Assembly: GCF_023074175.1 (NCBI RefSeq)
Contig: NZ_JADPKS010000023.1
Location: 119,598 to 183,597 of the forward strand
DNA: 64,000 nucleotides
From: Bradyrhizobium sp. 139
GTDB taxonomy: Bacteria; Pseudomonadota; Alphaproteobacteria; Rhizobiales; Xanthobacteraceae
Reading direction: 5' to 3'
The notes beneath the pieces were generated by a model that saw only the letters and a program-made list of their open reading frames with translations, was not told the DNA's origin and searched no databases. Made by a program: the position numbers and the translations under genes. Shown here one piece after another: positions 27,372 through 35,908 of the stretch (the stretch's first letter is position 1; each line of letters starts with the position of its first letter).

Positions 27372-27686
27372 ACATTCCTCCCCTAAGCCGCCCTTCTGAG
27401 CAGCCTGCCACTATGATCCTGTTTCTCAGCCAGCTGCGGTGCAGCCACTGTCCCTGCTGCTCCCCACAATCATCCGACGCGCGCAGGATCGTCACGCGTG
27501 TCCGAAGAATTAACCCCTCGAGCGGGGCTCTATGCCCGATACGACGTGCAGGCTTCGTGCGTGGCCCGTTGATCTGCGTATCGCAGACAAGACTCAACCT
27601 CCGCGCCTGCACGGAGAAAGTCAATTTGGGCAGAAGCCGTGATCGATGTCGATAGACAAAAGGTCGGAATCAGCGCGGTAACGTTC
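27372..27686 (-). promoter_or_regulatory. Upstream region of the OFA transporter gene with a palindrome
   Basis: No gene is visible in these 315 bp. A perfect palindrome, TCTGCGTATCGCAGA (27573-27587), lies about 200 bp upstream of the transporter start. A short GC hairpin (CCCCTCGAGCGGGG, 27514-27527) could be part of a terminator after tusA. The palindrome has the size of a regulator binding site; the regulator is unknown. Confidence 0.4.
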
Positions 27687-27950
27687 TCAAGAACGCAGCG
27701 CAGCATTGACGCCTTCTATCGAACCATTTGCTTTTTCTATCAGGAACACGATGCGCGCGTCGTTGCGCTCGGTGATCGCCACCGTGTCCCCCGTCTCGCG
27801 GATCAGGTTCGGAATGTCAATTACCGACAAGGGGTCGGTACAGTGCACTTCAAGCTGATCGCCCGGCTGTAATGGTTTTAGCGCCTTGCGCGTCTTCAAG
27901 GCCGGCAGCGGGCATTTCAACCCCGTGAGATCGAGCATCGTTCTGGTCAT
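27687..27950 (-). CDS. TusA-family sulfurtransferase
   Basis: An 87-residue cytoplasmic protein with the TusA signature LDLTGLKCPLPALKTRKAL near the N-terminus; the Cys of CPLP is the persulfide carrier. The remaining beta-alpha pattern (GDQLEVHCTDPLSVIDIPNL) matches the family. A second ATG at 27938 is possible. It is embedded in the molybdenum-cofactor/formate block, so it may deliver sulfur for Moco or for formate dehydrogenase activation rather than for tRNA thiolation. That is inference from context. Confidence 0.88.
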   Translation of the reverse strand: MTRTMLDLTGLKCPLPALKTRKALKPLQPGDQLEVHCTDPLSVIDIPNLIRETGDTVAITERNDARIVFLIEKANGSIEGVNAALRS

Positions 27951-27995
27951 GGGCGCAACATGGCGAGGCCACTCGATGACGTCAACGCAAAGCCT

Positions 27996-29252
27996 CTAGA
28001 GCAGATCGGCATAGGACAAGAAACCTACGCTCTGCCCCGGGTCGACCTGCGTCATGTCTTCGCCGAGTTCAACGAGGCCGTCGGTCTCCACCAGCGACGA
28101 TAACAGCCCGGCGCCTTCGCGCGGGAACTTGACCGCCTCCAGCGTGCCGTCCTCCGCACGCCGCAACGAGGTACGCACATATTCGCGGCGGCCCTCCTTC
28201 TTCTTGTAGGTGAAAGCGGCACGCAGCGGGATCGGCGTCAACGGCTCCGGCAAGCTACCGGCGAGCGCAAGCACGGTCGGCCGCACAACATGCACGAAGG
28301 TGACGAAGCTTGCGACGGGATTGCCGGGCAAGCCGATCAGCGGGGTGCCCCCGATGATGCCCATCGCCACGGGACGTCCGGGTTTGATCGCCATCCGCCA
28401 CAGCACCAGCGAGCCAATGCTCTCGACCGCTGCCTTGACGTGGTCCTCTTCGCCGGTCGAGACGCCGCCGGTGGTGAGGATCAGATCGTGGCTGCCTGCC
28501 ACCTGCTTCAAGCCATTCGCGAGCGACGTCCGCTCGTCGCGCAAGATGCCGAGATCAGAGACCTCGCAGCCGAGCCGGCGCAGCATCGCCATCAGCATGA
28601 AGCGGTTGGAATCGAACAGCTGTGACGCCGCGCGCGGCTCGCCCGGCGAAGCCAGCTCGTCACCGGTCGAGAACACGGCGACGCGGATGCGCCTGACGAC
28701 GTCGAGCCTGACAAGGCCGAATGCTGCAGCAAGCGCGACATGCTGCGGCCGCAGCCGCTGGCCGGCACGCAGCGCGATATGCCCCTCGGGAATGTCCTCG
28801 CCCGCCGGACGGACATTCGCGCCTGGCTTCAATCCCGGCGGCAGCACGATCTTGCCGGCCTCATCGAGGCGAACATCTTCCTGCATGAAGACGGCCTCGG
28901 CACCCGGCGGCATCGGCGCGCCCGTGAAGATGCGCGCGGTGTGGCCGGGCTTGATCGGCGCTTGCGCAAGTCCGCCGGCCTGGATGCGGCCGTCGAGCGG
29001 GAATGCCCGTTCCGCGCTTTCCGGAAGGTCGACGTTGCGCACGGCGTAGCCGTCGACGGCGGAATTGGTGAAGGGCGGCAGCGGCAGCGGCGCCGCGATA
29101 TCGCGCGCCAGCACGCGCCCATCGGCATCGACGAGCGCCACTGTCTCGAGATCGACAATCGCGTTGACGCGCGTCGTGATGAGACCAACGGCCTCGTCGA
29201 CCGACATCATCGGTCCACCGAAGGCAAAACAATCGTCCGACAGTTGCGCCAT
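27996..29252 (-). CDS. moeA: Molybdopterin molybdenumtransferase MoeA
   Basis: A 418-residue enzyme that inserts molybdate into adenylylated molybdopterin. Family motifs are PPFTNSAVDGYAV, GRIQAGG, FTGAPMPPGAEAV, the MPT-binding STGDELASPGE and LTTGGVSTGEEDHVK, and GLPGNPVASFVTF. Length is normal. It is 9 bp downstream of mobB on the same strand, so the two form an operon. This is the canonical MoeA of the window; two further MoeA-like proteins are encoded at 31528-34597. Confidence 0.95.
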   Translation of the reverse strand: MAQLSDDCFAFGGPMMSVDEAVGLITTRVNAIVDLETVALVDADGRVLARDIAAPLPLPPFTNSAVDGYAVRNVDLPESAERAFPLDGRIQAGGLAQAPIKPGHTARIFTGAPMPPGAEAVFMQEDVRLDEAGKIVLPPGLKPGANVRPAGEDIPEGHIALRAGQRLRPQHVALAAAFGLVRLDVVRRIRVAVFSTGDELASPGEPRAASQLFDSNRFMLMAMLRRLGCEVSDLGILRDERTSLANGLKQVAGSHDLILTTGGVSTGEEDHVKAAVESIGSLVLWRMAIKPGRPVAMGIIGGTPLIGLPGNPVASFVTFVHVVRPTVLALAGSLPEPLTPIPLRAAFTYKKKEGRREYVRTSLRRAEDGTLEAVKFPREGAGLLSSLVETDGLVELGEDMTQVDPGQSVGFLSYADLL

Positions 29253-29261
29253 GGTGCCTCG

Positions 29262-29789
29262 TCAGCGCATCGCAGCGCTTTTCGCCACCGCTTCCTCGAC
29301 CGGCATCGCCGCACGCAGCAGCAATGCCGCGACAGCCGGGATATTGTCGAGATGGACGGTCGGCAGCCGGGTTTCAATGGCGATGTCGGTCGCGATCCCG
29401 AAAATTCCGGGATCATCAGGAAACAGCAACGGCTTGCCGTTTCCGCCGCGATGCACCTCGATCTTGCGATGCGGCTCGCGCTTGAAGCCTTCGACCACGA
29501 CGAGGTCGACGGCAGACAGCTTGCTCAAGAGCTCCGGCAGCCGAGGCTCAGCCGCGCCGCGCAATTCATGTATCAGGGCCCAGCGGTTCGACGAAGCAAC
29601 CAGCACCTCGGCCGCGCCGGCCTCGCGATGCCGCCAGGAATCCTTACCCGGCACATCGACATCGAACTGGTGATGCGCATGCTTGATCACGGAAACGCGC
29701 AGCCCTTGCGCGTTGAAATGCGGGATCAGCCGCGTCAACAACGTGGTCTTGCCCGCACCGCTCCAGCCTGCAAGGCCGATGACTTTCAT
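29262..29789 (-). CDS. mobB: Molybdopterin-guanine dinucleotide biosynthesis adaptor MobB
   Basis: A 175-residue GTP-binding protein. The Walker A motif is GWSGAGKTTLLTRL at the N-terminus, followed by VIKHAHHQFDVDVPGKDSWR and AGA. The later VVEGFKREPHRKIEVHR is the conserved MobB Walker-B-like region. It assists MobA in forming MGD, the cofactor form used by formate dehydrogenase. It is the first gene of the mobB-moeA pair and is divergent from fdhD across a REP-like palindrome. Confidence 0.94.
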   Translation of the reverse strand: MKVIGLAGWSGAGKTTLLTRLIPHFNAQGLRVSVIKHAHHQFDVDVPGKDSWRHREAGAAEVLVASSNRWALIHELRGAAEPRLPELLSKLSAVDLVVVEGFKREPHRKIEVHRGGNGKPLLFPDDPGIFGIATDIAIETRLPTVHLDNIPAVAALLLRAAMPVEEAVAKSAAMR

Positions 29790-29838
29790 TCCAGCTCCGT
29801 CTCCGCGAGCGCCTTCATCGTTGATGGAACCGCTGCCT

Positions 29839-29921
29839 CATCGTCATTGCGAGCGCAGCCAAGCCAGAGTGTCTCTGCGGGCGCATTTCTGGATTGCTTC
29901 GCTGCGCTCGCAATGACGATG
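29839..29921. repeat. REP-like long inverted repeat between mobB and fdhD
   Basis: Two perfectly complementary 21-base arms (29839-29859 and 29901-29921) surround a 41-base centre. The arms contain the tcattgcgagcgcagc core common in alphaproteobacterial intergenic repeats. It lies in the 200-bp divergent region between mobB and fdhD and could form a large hairpin. Confidence 0.8.
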
Positions 29922-29992
29922 AGGCGACATTTCGTTCCCTTCCCGCCATGCTTATATCGGCTTGACCCGAATGTCATGCTAACCTCGCGGCC

Positions 29993-30883
29993 ATGATGAA
30001 GATCGACAAAATCCCGGTGCCCCTGATTGTCCCTGATACGGACGACCCGCGCCTGACCCAGAGCGTGACCGGCACCGACCAGACCGGCGCCAAGGTCGAG
30101 ATCAAGGTGCCGATGGAGCGGCCGCTGACGCTCTACCTGAACTCCCAGGAGATCGTCACCATGATGACGATCGGCGACTATCCAGAATATCTGGCGCTGG
30201 GCTACCTGCTCAACCAGAATATGCTCAAATATAACGACGAGGTCACCGAGGTCGAATACGACGACGACCTCCAGGTGGTCGTGGTGCGTACCGAGCATCA
30301 CACCAATTTCGAAGCCAAACTGAAGAAGCGCACGCAAACCTCGGGCTGCGCACAGGGCACCGCCTTCGGCGACCTGCTCGAAGCGGTCGAGAGCGTGGCG
30401 CTGCCGAAGGCGGAGCTGCGCACCTCTTGGCTCTACCAGATGACGCAGACCATCAATACCATGCCCTCGCTCTATCTGGAGGCCGGCGCGATCCACGGCT
30501 GCGTGCTGTGCAAGGAAGGCGAGCCGCTCTGCTACACCGAGGACGTCGGCCGCCACAATGCCGTCGACAAGATCGCGGGCTGGATGTACCGCCACGGCGT
30601 CGATGCCTCCGACAAGATCCTCTACACCACGGGACGGCTCACCTCGGAAATGGTGATCAAGACCGTGCGCATGGGCATTCCGATCCTGGTGTCGCGCTCC
30701 GGCTTCACCGCCTGGGGCGTCGATCTCGCACGCCAGGTCGGGCTGACGCTGGTTGGCCGCACGCGCGGAAAGCGCTTCATTGTGCTCGCGGGCGAGGAGC
30801 GGATCGTCTACGACCAGAACCTCGCCTATGTCGAGGACGAATCGGCGAAGCACAAGCGCAAGGGTGAAGGTGGTGACGACTAA
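29993..30883 (+). CDS. fdhD: Formate dehydrogenase accessory sulfurtransferase FdhD
   Basis: A 296-residue protein that transfers sulfur to the Mo cofactor so that formate dehydrogenase becomes active. The family core is recognisable: [19 protein letters not shown], then GYLLNQNML, then [14 protein letters not shown] and [19 protein letters not shown]. In E. coli the catalytic loop reads CGVC; here it reads TSGCAQG, so only the first cysteine (Cys119) is kept and position 122 is Gly. It overlaps mobA by about 11 bp. Function on the FdsA enzyme about 6.5 kb away is expected. Confidence 0.94.
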   Translation: MMKIDKIPVPLIVPDTDDPRLTQSVTGTDQTGAKVEIKVPMERPLTLYLNSQEIVTMMTIGDYPEYLALGYLLNQNMLKYNDEVTEVEYDDDLQVVVVRTEHHTNFEAKLKKRTQTSGCAQGTAFGDLLEAVESVALPKAELRTSWLYQMTQTINTMPSLYLEAGAIHGCVLCKEGEPLCYTEDVGRHNAVDKIAGWMYRHGVDASDKILYTTGRLTSEMVIKTVRMGIPILVSRSGFTAWGVDLARQVGLTLVGRTRGKRFIVLAGEERIVYDQNLAYVEDESAKHKRKGEGGDD

Positions 30884-31511
30884 AATTCCGCCGACGCAAT
30901 GCGTGCTGCTCGCTGGCGGCCTGGCACGGCGCATGGGCGGCGGCGACAAGCCGATGCGGACCATCGGCGGCCGCACCATCCTGGAGCGCGTGATCGCACG
31001 CCTGAAGCCGCAATGCGATGGACTGATCCTCAATGCGAATGGCGATCCGGCACGCTTTGCGGCGTTCGGATTGACGGTTGTGCCCGACGACGTGCCCGGC
31101 TTTCCCGGCCCGCTCGCCGGCATCCTTGCCGCGCTCGAGTGGACCGCGGCGAACCGGCCCGAGCTGGAGTGGGTGCTCAGCGCCGCCGGCGACTGCCCGT
31201 TCCTGCCCCGCGATCTGGTCGCGCGCCTGCATCAAGCGCGAGAGCGGGACAACGCCGAGCTCGCAGTCGCCGCATCAGGCGACCAGTCGCATCCGGTGAT
31301 CGGACTGTGGCGCGTCGCCTTGCGCGACAAGCTCCGTCATGCTCTGGTCGTCGAGGACCTCCGCAAGATCGACCGCTGGACCGCGCGCTATCCGCTCGCG
31401 ACGGTGACGTGGCCGGCCGAGCCGCTCGATCCGTTCTTCAACGCGAACACGGTCGAGGATATCGCGGAGGCCGAGCGGCTGGCGGTGCTGGATGAGGTGC
31501 GCCCGGTTTGA
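30873..31511 (+). CDS. mobA: Molybdenum cofactor guanylyltransferase MobA
   Basis: About 212 residues. The nucleotidyltransferase signature [19 protein letters not shown] is near the N-terminus, followed by the Asp of NANGDP and [16 protein letters not shown]. It adds GMP to molybdopterin to make MGD. There is no ATG in a suitable position. GTG codons at 30864, 30870 and 30873 are candidates and I prefer 30873 because AAGGG lies 8 bases upstream. The start overlaps the end of fdhD, indicating co-translation. Confidence 0.92.
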   Translation: MTTKIPPTQCVLLAGGLARRMGGGDKPMRTIGGRTILERVIARLKPQCDGLILNANGDPARFAAFGLTVVPDDVPGFPGPLAGILAALEWTAANRPELEWVLSAAGDCPFLPRDLVARLHQARERDNAELAVAASGDQSHPVIGLWRVALRDKLRHALVVEDLRKIDRWTARYPLATVTWPAEPLDPFFNANTVEDIAEAERLAVLDEVRPV

Positions 31512-31527
31512 ACGCCACATCGTACGT

Positions 31528-33489
31528 CTACGCCGGCCGGAAGCCCGCCCGCTCCAGCGCGGTACGCGCCTCGTCCGAGCCCAGTGCGTCGAGAAAGGCT
31601 TTGACCGACGGACGTTGCTTGCGCGCCGTCACCAGCGCGAAGTCATAATGCTCTTCCGCCAGCGGAATGAATCCGAGCCCGACCGCATCGGCGACCGGCG
31701 CAATGGTCATGCCCCAGTCGGCACGATGTTGTGCGACGGCCGCGGCGCCCGCATTGTGCGAGCGCGGCTGGTTCCAATAGCCTTCCGGGCGCGCGCCGCC
31801 GAGCAGCCGGTCGATCAGGATGCGCGTGCCGGCGCCCTGATTGCGGTTGACCATGATGCAGGCGGGGTCCGCGAGCGCGGCGGCGACGGCCTCCTTCGCA
31901 CCGAGGCCCTCGAAGCGCTTGTCGCCCTTGCGAAACACGATGCCCTGCATCCGCCGCCAGCCCGGCAGGAGCTCGAGACCGTCGACGAGATAGGGTGAGT
32001 TGTAAGTCTCGCTCTTGTCGTCGAACAGATGGATCGGCGCGAGATCGCATTCGCCGCGCCGCGCCGCCGCGAGCCCGCCAAGGCTGCCGACGGCGATCGA
32101 GCGCACGGTGAGGCCGGCATGCGCGAGCTGCGCGGTGACGAGATCGAGGCCGGTGCAATGACTGCCGACGATGACGAGATCGGGCACGCGCACATGCGGC
32201 GTGAACAGCGTCACCTCGGCCCCGGTCCCGGCGGGCATCTGGTCGGCCAGCGCGTCGATGCGCAGAAAACCGTCGGCCTGCGCAAAGGACGTGATCGCAC
32301 CGGACCCCTTGCCGGATGGATAGGCGATCAGGCCGACCTTGCCCGTGACCAGCGAGACCATGACGAATTCCGTGCGGCCGAGCTCGGAGGCGATACGCAC
32401 CGGCACGGTCGCGTTCACCTTGGCATCCGAGCGCGGCGGCAGCCCGGCCATCCTGCGCAGCACCGGCACGATCATGTCGTGGAAGGTGAACATCGCCGAT
32501 GTCGGAAAGCCCGGCAGGATCACCACCGGCTTGCCGTCGCACACCGCAAGGCACAGCGGCTTGCCGGGTTTGAGCGCAACGCCATGCGCGATGATGCCGG
32601 GCTTGCCGAGCCGGCCGATGATGCGATGGGACAGGTCACCCGCGCCTTTCGACGTGCCGCCCGAGAGCACCAACATGTCGGCGTCCGCCAGCGCGCGGCG
32701 CATGGCAGCTTCGAGCTTTGCTTCATCGTCCGGAATGGCGCCGAGGAAAACCGCCTCGCCGCCGTTCTCATCGATCGCGGCCGCGACGATCGCGCCGTTG
32801 GTGTCGTAGATCGCAGCCGGCGCGAGCGCCTCGCCAGGCTGAACCAGTTCGTCGCCGGTCGAGACCACGGCAACTCGCGGCTTGCGCGCGACCGTTACCT
32901 CGGCGATGCCGCAGGCCGCCAGCATGCCGATCTCGCGCGAGCCGATGATCGTGCCGGCGCGCAGCAGCGCTTCGCCACGCGCGATGTCAGATCCCGCATA
33001 GGAAATGAATTGTCCGGGGGACGCGGCGCGGCGCACGTCGATCGCATCGGAGCCGGCGAGCTGGGTGTGCTCGACCATGATTGCGGCGTCAGCGCCACGC
33101 GGCAGCGGGCCGCCGGTGGCAATCGGGCTTGCGGTTCCAGTCCTCACTTGCAGCTTGGGCACAGTGCCGCAGTGGATGGTCTCGCCGTTCAGTGCAAGGC
33201 GAACAGGTGCGCTTTCGCCGGCCGCGGCAAGATCCGCCGAACGCACGGCAAAGCCGTCGACATTGGAGCGGTCGAACGGCGGAACGTCGATCGGCGCCGT
33301 GATGTCTTCAACAAGGGCCGCACCGAGCGCAGCACCGAGCTTGCGCGTTTCGCTCGCAAGGGCGCGCGGGAACAAAGCCGCCTCGAAACGCGCCAAGGCC
33401 TCCTCACGCGAGAAAATCTTGAGGAACTGCTCCTGTTCGAACGCGCTGCGGTCTTGCGATTGCGGGATCATCGTCATGCCAAAACCCAT
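31528..33489 (-). CDS. MoeA fused to a periplasmic-binding-protein-like domain
   Basis: A 653-residue protein. Residues about 20-425 form a complete MoeA module (PPFDRSNVDGFAV, VSTGDELVQPGE, LSGGTSKGAGDLSHRI, LPGFPTSAMFTFHDMI). Residues about 435-653 resemble a type 2 periplasmic binding protein of the kind attached to ModE-like regulators (VIVGSHCTGLDLVTAQLAHA, NRNQGAGTRILIDRLLGG, SHNAGAAAVAQHRADWGM). There is no signal peptide, so the binding domain is cytoplasmic and probably senses molybdate, tungstate or a pterin. It is encoded one base downstream of another MoeA-like gene. Fusions of this layout are known in bacteria and archaea, but the role is unclear. Confidence 0.9.
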   Translation of the reverse strand: MGFGMTMIPQSQDRSAFEQEQFLKIFSREEALARFEAALFPRALASETRKLGAALGAALVEDITAPIDVPPFDRSNVDGFAVRSADLAAAGESAPVRLALNGETIHCGTVPKLQVRTGTASPIATGGPLPRGADAAIMVEHTQLAGSDAIDVRRAASPGQFISYAGSDIARGEALLRAGTIIGSREIGMLAACGIAEVTVARKPRVAVVSTGDELVQPGEALAPAAIYDTNGAIVAAAIDENGGEAVFLGAIPDDEAKLEAAMRRALADADMLVLSGGTSKGAGDLSHRIIGRLGKPGIIAHGVALKPGKPLCLAVCDGKPVVILPGFPTSAMFTFHDMIVPVLRRMAGLPPRSDAKVNATVPVRIASELGRTEFVMVSLVTGKVGLIAYPSGKGSGAITSFAQADGFLRIDALADQMPAGTGAEVTLFTPHVRVPDLVIVGSHCTGLDLVTAQLAHAGLTVRSIAVGSLGGLAAARRGECDLAPIHLFDDKSETYNSPYLVDGLELLPGWRRMQGIVFRKGDKRFEGLGAKEAVAAALADPACIMVNRNQGAGTRILIDRLLGGARPEGYWNQPRSHNAGAAAVAQHRADWGMTIAPVADAVGLGFIPLAEEHYDFALVTARKQRPSVKAFLDALGSDEARTALERAGFRPA

Positions 33490-33490
33490 A

Positions 33491-34597
33491 TCATTCCCGC
33501 ATCAGATAGGCATCGACCAGCGTCCCTGCCGCAAATCCCTCGTGGCTGGCGGGAACGATCAGCCATGCATCCGCTCGGGCAATTGCCTGAAGCGGCCATT
33601 CACCTACCGCAAGCGGGAGCCACGCATGATGTTCCTCAACCAGCAGCACGATTTCAGCGATGCCGACGCTGGATGCGATTTTTCGCGCGAGCGGCAAGGT
33701 CATGCGTCGGCGTAACTGCCGCGCCGACAGGCGATCGACGATCGGAAGCACGAGCGCGAGCCAGGCCGCGAGCGCATGATCGGGCGAGTCGGGCAAGGCG
33801 ACGACGGGAACCTGTCCGAGCCGCCCGACCGCCGCGGTGCGTCCGGGCTGGAGCGCGAGGCCATGGGCGAGCACGTCACCATGCTGAGCCAGCGCGCTAA
33901 CGGCGGCATCCCGGCGGCCGACGCCGCTGCCGCCGATCGTCGCGACGAGATCGCAGGTGAGATCGCCGAGCGCTTCCGCGATCGATGCCGCATCTCGCGC
34001 GACAGCTTCGCGGGTTTGCACACCCAGTCCCGCTGCGCGCGCGATCTCCGCAATCATGTGCGTCGTCACGGCTGCACCCGGCACGTTGACGATGCACAGC
34101 CGCGGCTGCCGTACGCTCAGCTTTTCAGCACCGGCGGCACGCGCGAGCAACAGAGCGGCAGGATTGATCAAATGCCCTTCCGCCACGGCAGGCGTGTGCC
34201 CGGCGATGTCGCTTCCGGCGCGCCTGACGCCCAGTCCGGGCACGCCCTCCGCCAGTACCTGGGCGAGTGGACCCGACACCTCGACCGCGTCGGCATCGAG
34301 CACACAATCACATCCGTCGGGCATCGCGTCGCCGGCATCGACCCAAACAGGTGCTTTTGTCAGAGGCAGCGGCGAATAGGCGGACGCACCGGCAATATCG
34401 TTGGCGCATAGCGCCCAGCCATCCGCAGCGGCAATGTCGCGCGGCGGATAGGCCGCAAGCAGCGGCGTCCCCGCCGCGATGCAGCCCGCTGCCTCGGACA
34501 GGGGCAACTCGATGGTCGCTATCGGATCAACGCCTCGCAGCAACACCGCGAGCGCGGTGTCGAGTGGCGTCAGCGAAGGCGGCAGGCGCTGGGTCAT
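33491..34597 (-). CDS. Divergent MoeA-like molybdopterin-binding protein
   Basis: About 368 residues with the MoeA domain order but weaker motifs. AAADGWALCANDI replaces the usual NSAVDGYA loop, TIGGSGVGRRDAAVSAL replaces TTGGVSxGxxD, and ALPDSPDHALAAWLALVLPI replaces LPGNPVAS. The weakened motifs make it doubtful that it catalyses Mo insertion. It may be a partner of the MoeA fusion that follows after a single base. I chose the ATG at 34597. Two earlier in-frame ATGs exist and none has a strong ribosome-binding site. Confidence 0.8.
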   Translation of the reverse strand: MTQRLPPSLTPLDTALAVLLRGVDPIATIELPLSEAAGCIAAGTPLLAAYPPRDIAAADGWALCANDIAGASAYSPLPLTKAPVWVDAGDAMPDGCDCVLDADAVEVSGPLAQVLAEGVPGLGVRRAGSDIAGHTPAVAEGHLINPAALLLARAAGAEKLSVRQPRLCIVNVPGAAVTTHMIAEIARAAGLGVQTREAVARDAASIAEALGDLTCDLVATIGGSGVGRRDAAVSALAQHGDVLAHGLALQPGRTAAVGRLGQVPVVALPDSPDHALAAWLALVLPIVDRLSARQLRRRMTLPLARKIASSVGIAEIVLLVEEHHAWLPLAVGEWPLQAIARADAWLIVPASHEGFAAGTLVDAYLMRE

Positions 34598-34651
34598 GCG
34601 CCATGATGGACCATGCATCGCCCGGTTTGGCAACCGCCGGCGATGCGGACG

Positions 34652-35485
34652 TCAGCCGCCCGACTTGTCCGCATTGGGGAAGAACAGCTGCTGCCCGTCG
34701 ACCTTGTAGCCGGCGATCGCCGCTTGCCCCTCCGGCGAGATCAGCCAATCGATGAAGGTCTGCCCCAGTTCCTGCTTCACATTCGGAAACTTCTCGGGAT
34801 TGACCAACATCGCGCCGTACTGATTGAGCAGCCGCTTGTCGCCTTCGACCACGATGTCGAGATCGCCGCGATCCTTGAAGGCGATCCAGCTGCCGCGGTC
34901 GGACAGCACATAGGCATTCGCGGCGCGCGCGGCATCGAGGGCAGCGGTCATGCCCCGCCCGGCCTCGCGATACCAGGCGCCCTTGGCGGCAGCGATGTCG
35001 ATGCCGGCGACGATCCAGAGCGCGAGCTCGGCGGCATGAGTGCCCGAGCGATCGCCGCGCGTCACGAACGGCGCGCCCTTGGCCTCGATCGCCTTCAGCG
35101 CGGTCGCGATGTCCTTGCCCTTCACGCCGGCGGGATCGCTCTTCGGCCCGATCAGCACATAATCGTTGTACATCACGTCGAAACGCTTCACGGCAAAACC
35201 GTCGGCGACGAACTTCTCCTCCTGCGGCCGTGCGTGCATCAGCACGACATCGACTTCGCCCCTGCGCGCCCCGTCGAGCACTTCATCGGCGCGCCGCGCG
35301 ATCACGGTCACGTCGATGCCGGTCTTGTCGCGGAAGATCGGCAGCAGATAATCGAGCAGGCCGGACTCCTGGGTCGATGTGGTCGAAGCCAGGACGATCG
35401 CGCGGTCCTCCGCGGATGATGCCGCAACGCCCGCGGCGAGGCCGCAAAGAAGCGCGAGTGCGACGGACAGGCGGCGGACGGTCAT
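34652..35485 (-). CDS. tupA: TupA-type tungstate ABC transporter substrate-binding protein
   Basis: A 277-residue periplasmic protein with a signal peptide (MTVRRLSVALALLCGLAAGV). The ligand-binding start LASTTSTQESGLLDYLLPIF matches the TupA/WtpA-like pattern, as do FVTRGDRSGTHAAELALW and the YVLSDRGSWIAFKD loop. TupA proteins bind tungstate with high selectivity; molybdate cannot be excluded. The ATG at 35485 has AAGGA 8 bases upstream. No tupB or tupC is adjacent. Downstream lies the MoeA-like gene after about 54 bp. Confidence 0.87.
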   Translation of the reverse strand: MTVRRLSVALALLCGLAAGVAASSAEDRAIVLASTTSTQESGLLDYLLPIFRDKTGIDVTVIARRADEVLDGARRGEVDVVLMHARPQEEKFVADGFAVKRFDVMYNDYVLIGPKSDPAGVKGKDIATALKAIEAKGAPFVTRGDRSGTHAAELALWIVAGIDIAAAKGAWYREAGRGMTAALDAARAANAYVLSDRGSWIAFKDRGDLDIVVEGDKRLLNQYGAMLVNPEKFPNVKQELGQTFIDWLISPEGQAAIAGYKVDGQQLFFPNADKSGG

Positions 35486-35559
35486 GATCGGGTTCCTTGG
35501 CGATGACGCGATCATGATGATGATCGATTGCGCCGCACTCGTGACGCGTTTGCTCTTGC

Positions 35560-35810
35560 GCGCGCCACCCGGGACATTTTCGGCAATGCGCCGAGCGGTA
35601 TGCCGATTGCAATCGCGAGCGCCACGGCCGCCTCGATTTCGTGCCGCTGGTCTGGGAAAACGTCGATCTCGCTATGCGGCAGCGCAGCTATTTCCGCCCG
35701 CCGATGCAGACCCTGATCCGATTCCTCGGCGAAAGACGGCTGCGCAGCGCGCCGAGGTGCTGGCCGGCTACGACCCCTCCCCCGCAGGACAGATCCGCTT
35801 CGCGGCCTGA
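35560..35810 (+). pseudogene. Frameshifted remnant of a molybdate/tungstate-type regulator (PBP domain C-terminus)
   Basis: Three frames in succession spell the end of a binding-protein-like domain: GNAPSGMPIAIAS, then RLDFVPLVWENVDLAMRQRSYFRPPMQTLIRFLGE, then AQRAEVLAGYDPSPAGQIRF and a stop. The middle segment resembles the 'GLDFIPLxxExYDLxxRRxxYFxPPxQALLxF' pattern of winged-helix regulators with a PBP domain and the C-terminus of the MoeA fusion next door. At least two frameshifts and loss of the N-terminus make it nonfunctional. It is divergent from tupA, where a regulator would be expected. Confidence 0.6.
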
Positions 35811-35908
35811 CATTGACGCCCGCCCCCGAATAGTTGCAAAAGAAACCAATTCAGCCGGGCCATACCCGGGCAACACCGGCCAACGAGCCGGATCAGGGGA
35901 GGACAAGC

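Noticed and set aside
28740..29996. A 418-codon plus-strand open frame over moeA and mobB
   Set aside because: Both minus-strand genes have clear motifs and normal length; the plus-strand frame is rich in Arg and His as expected of a shadow.
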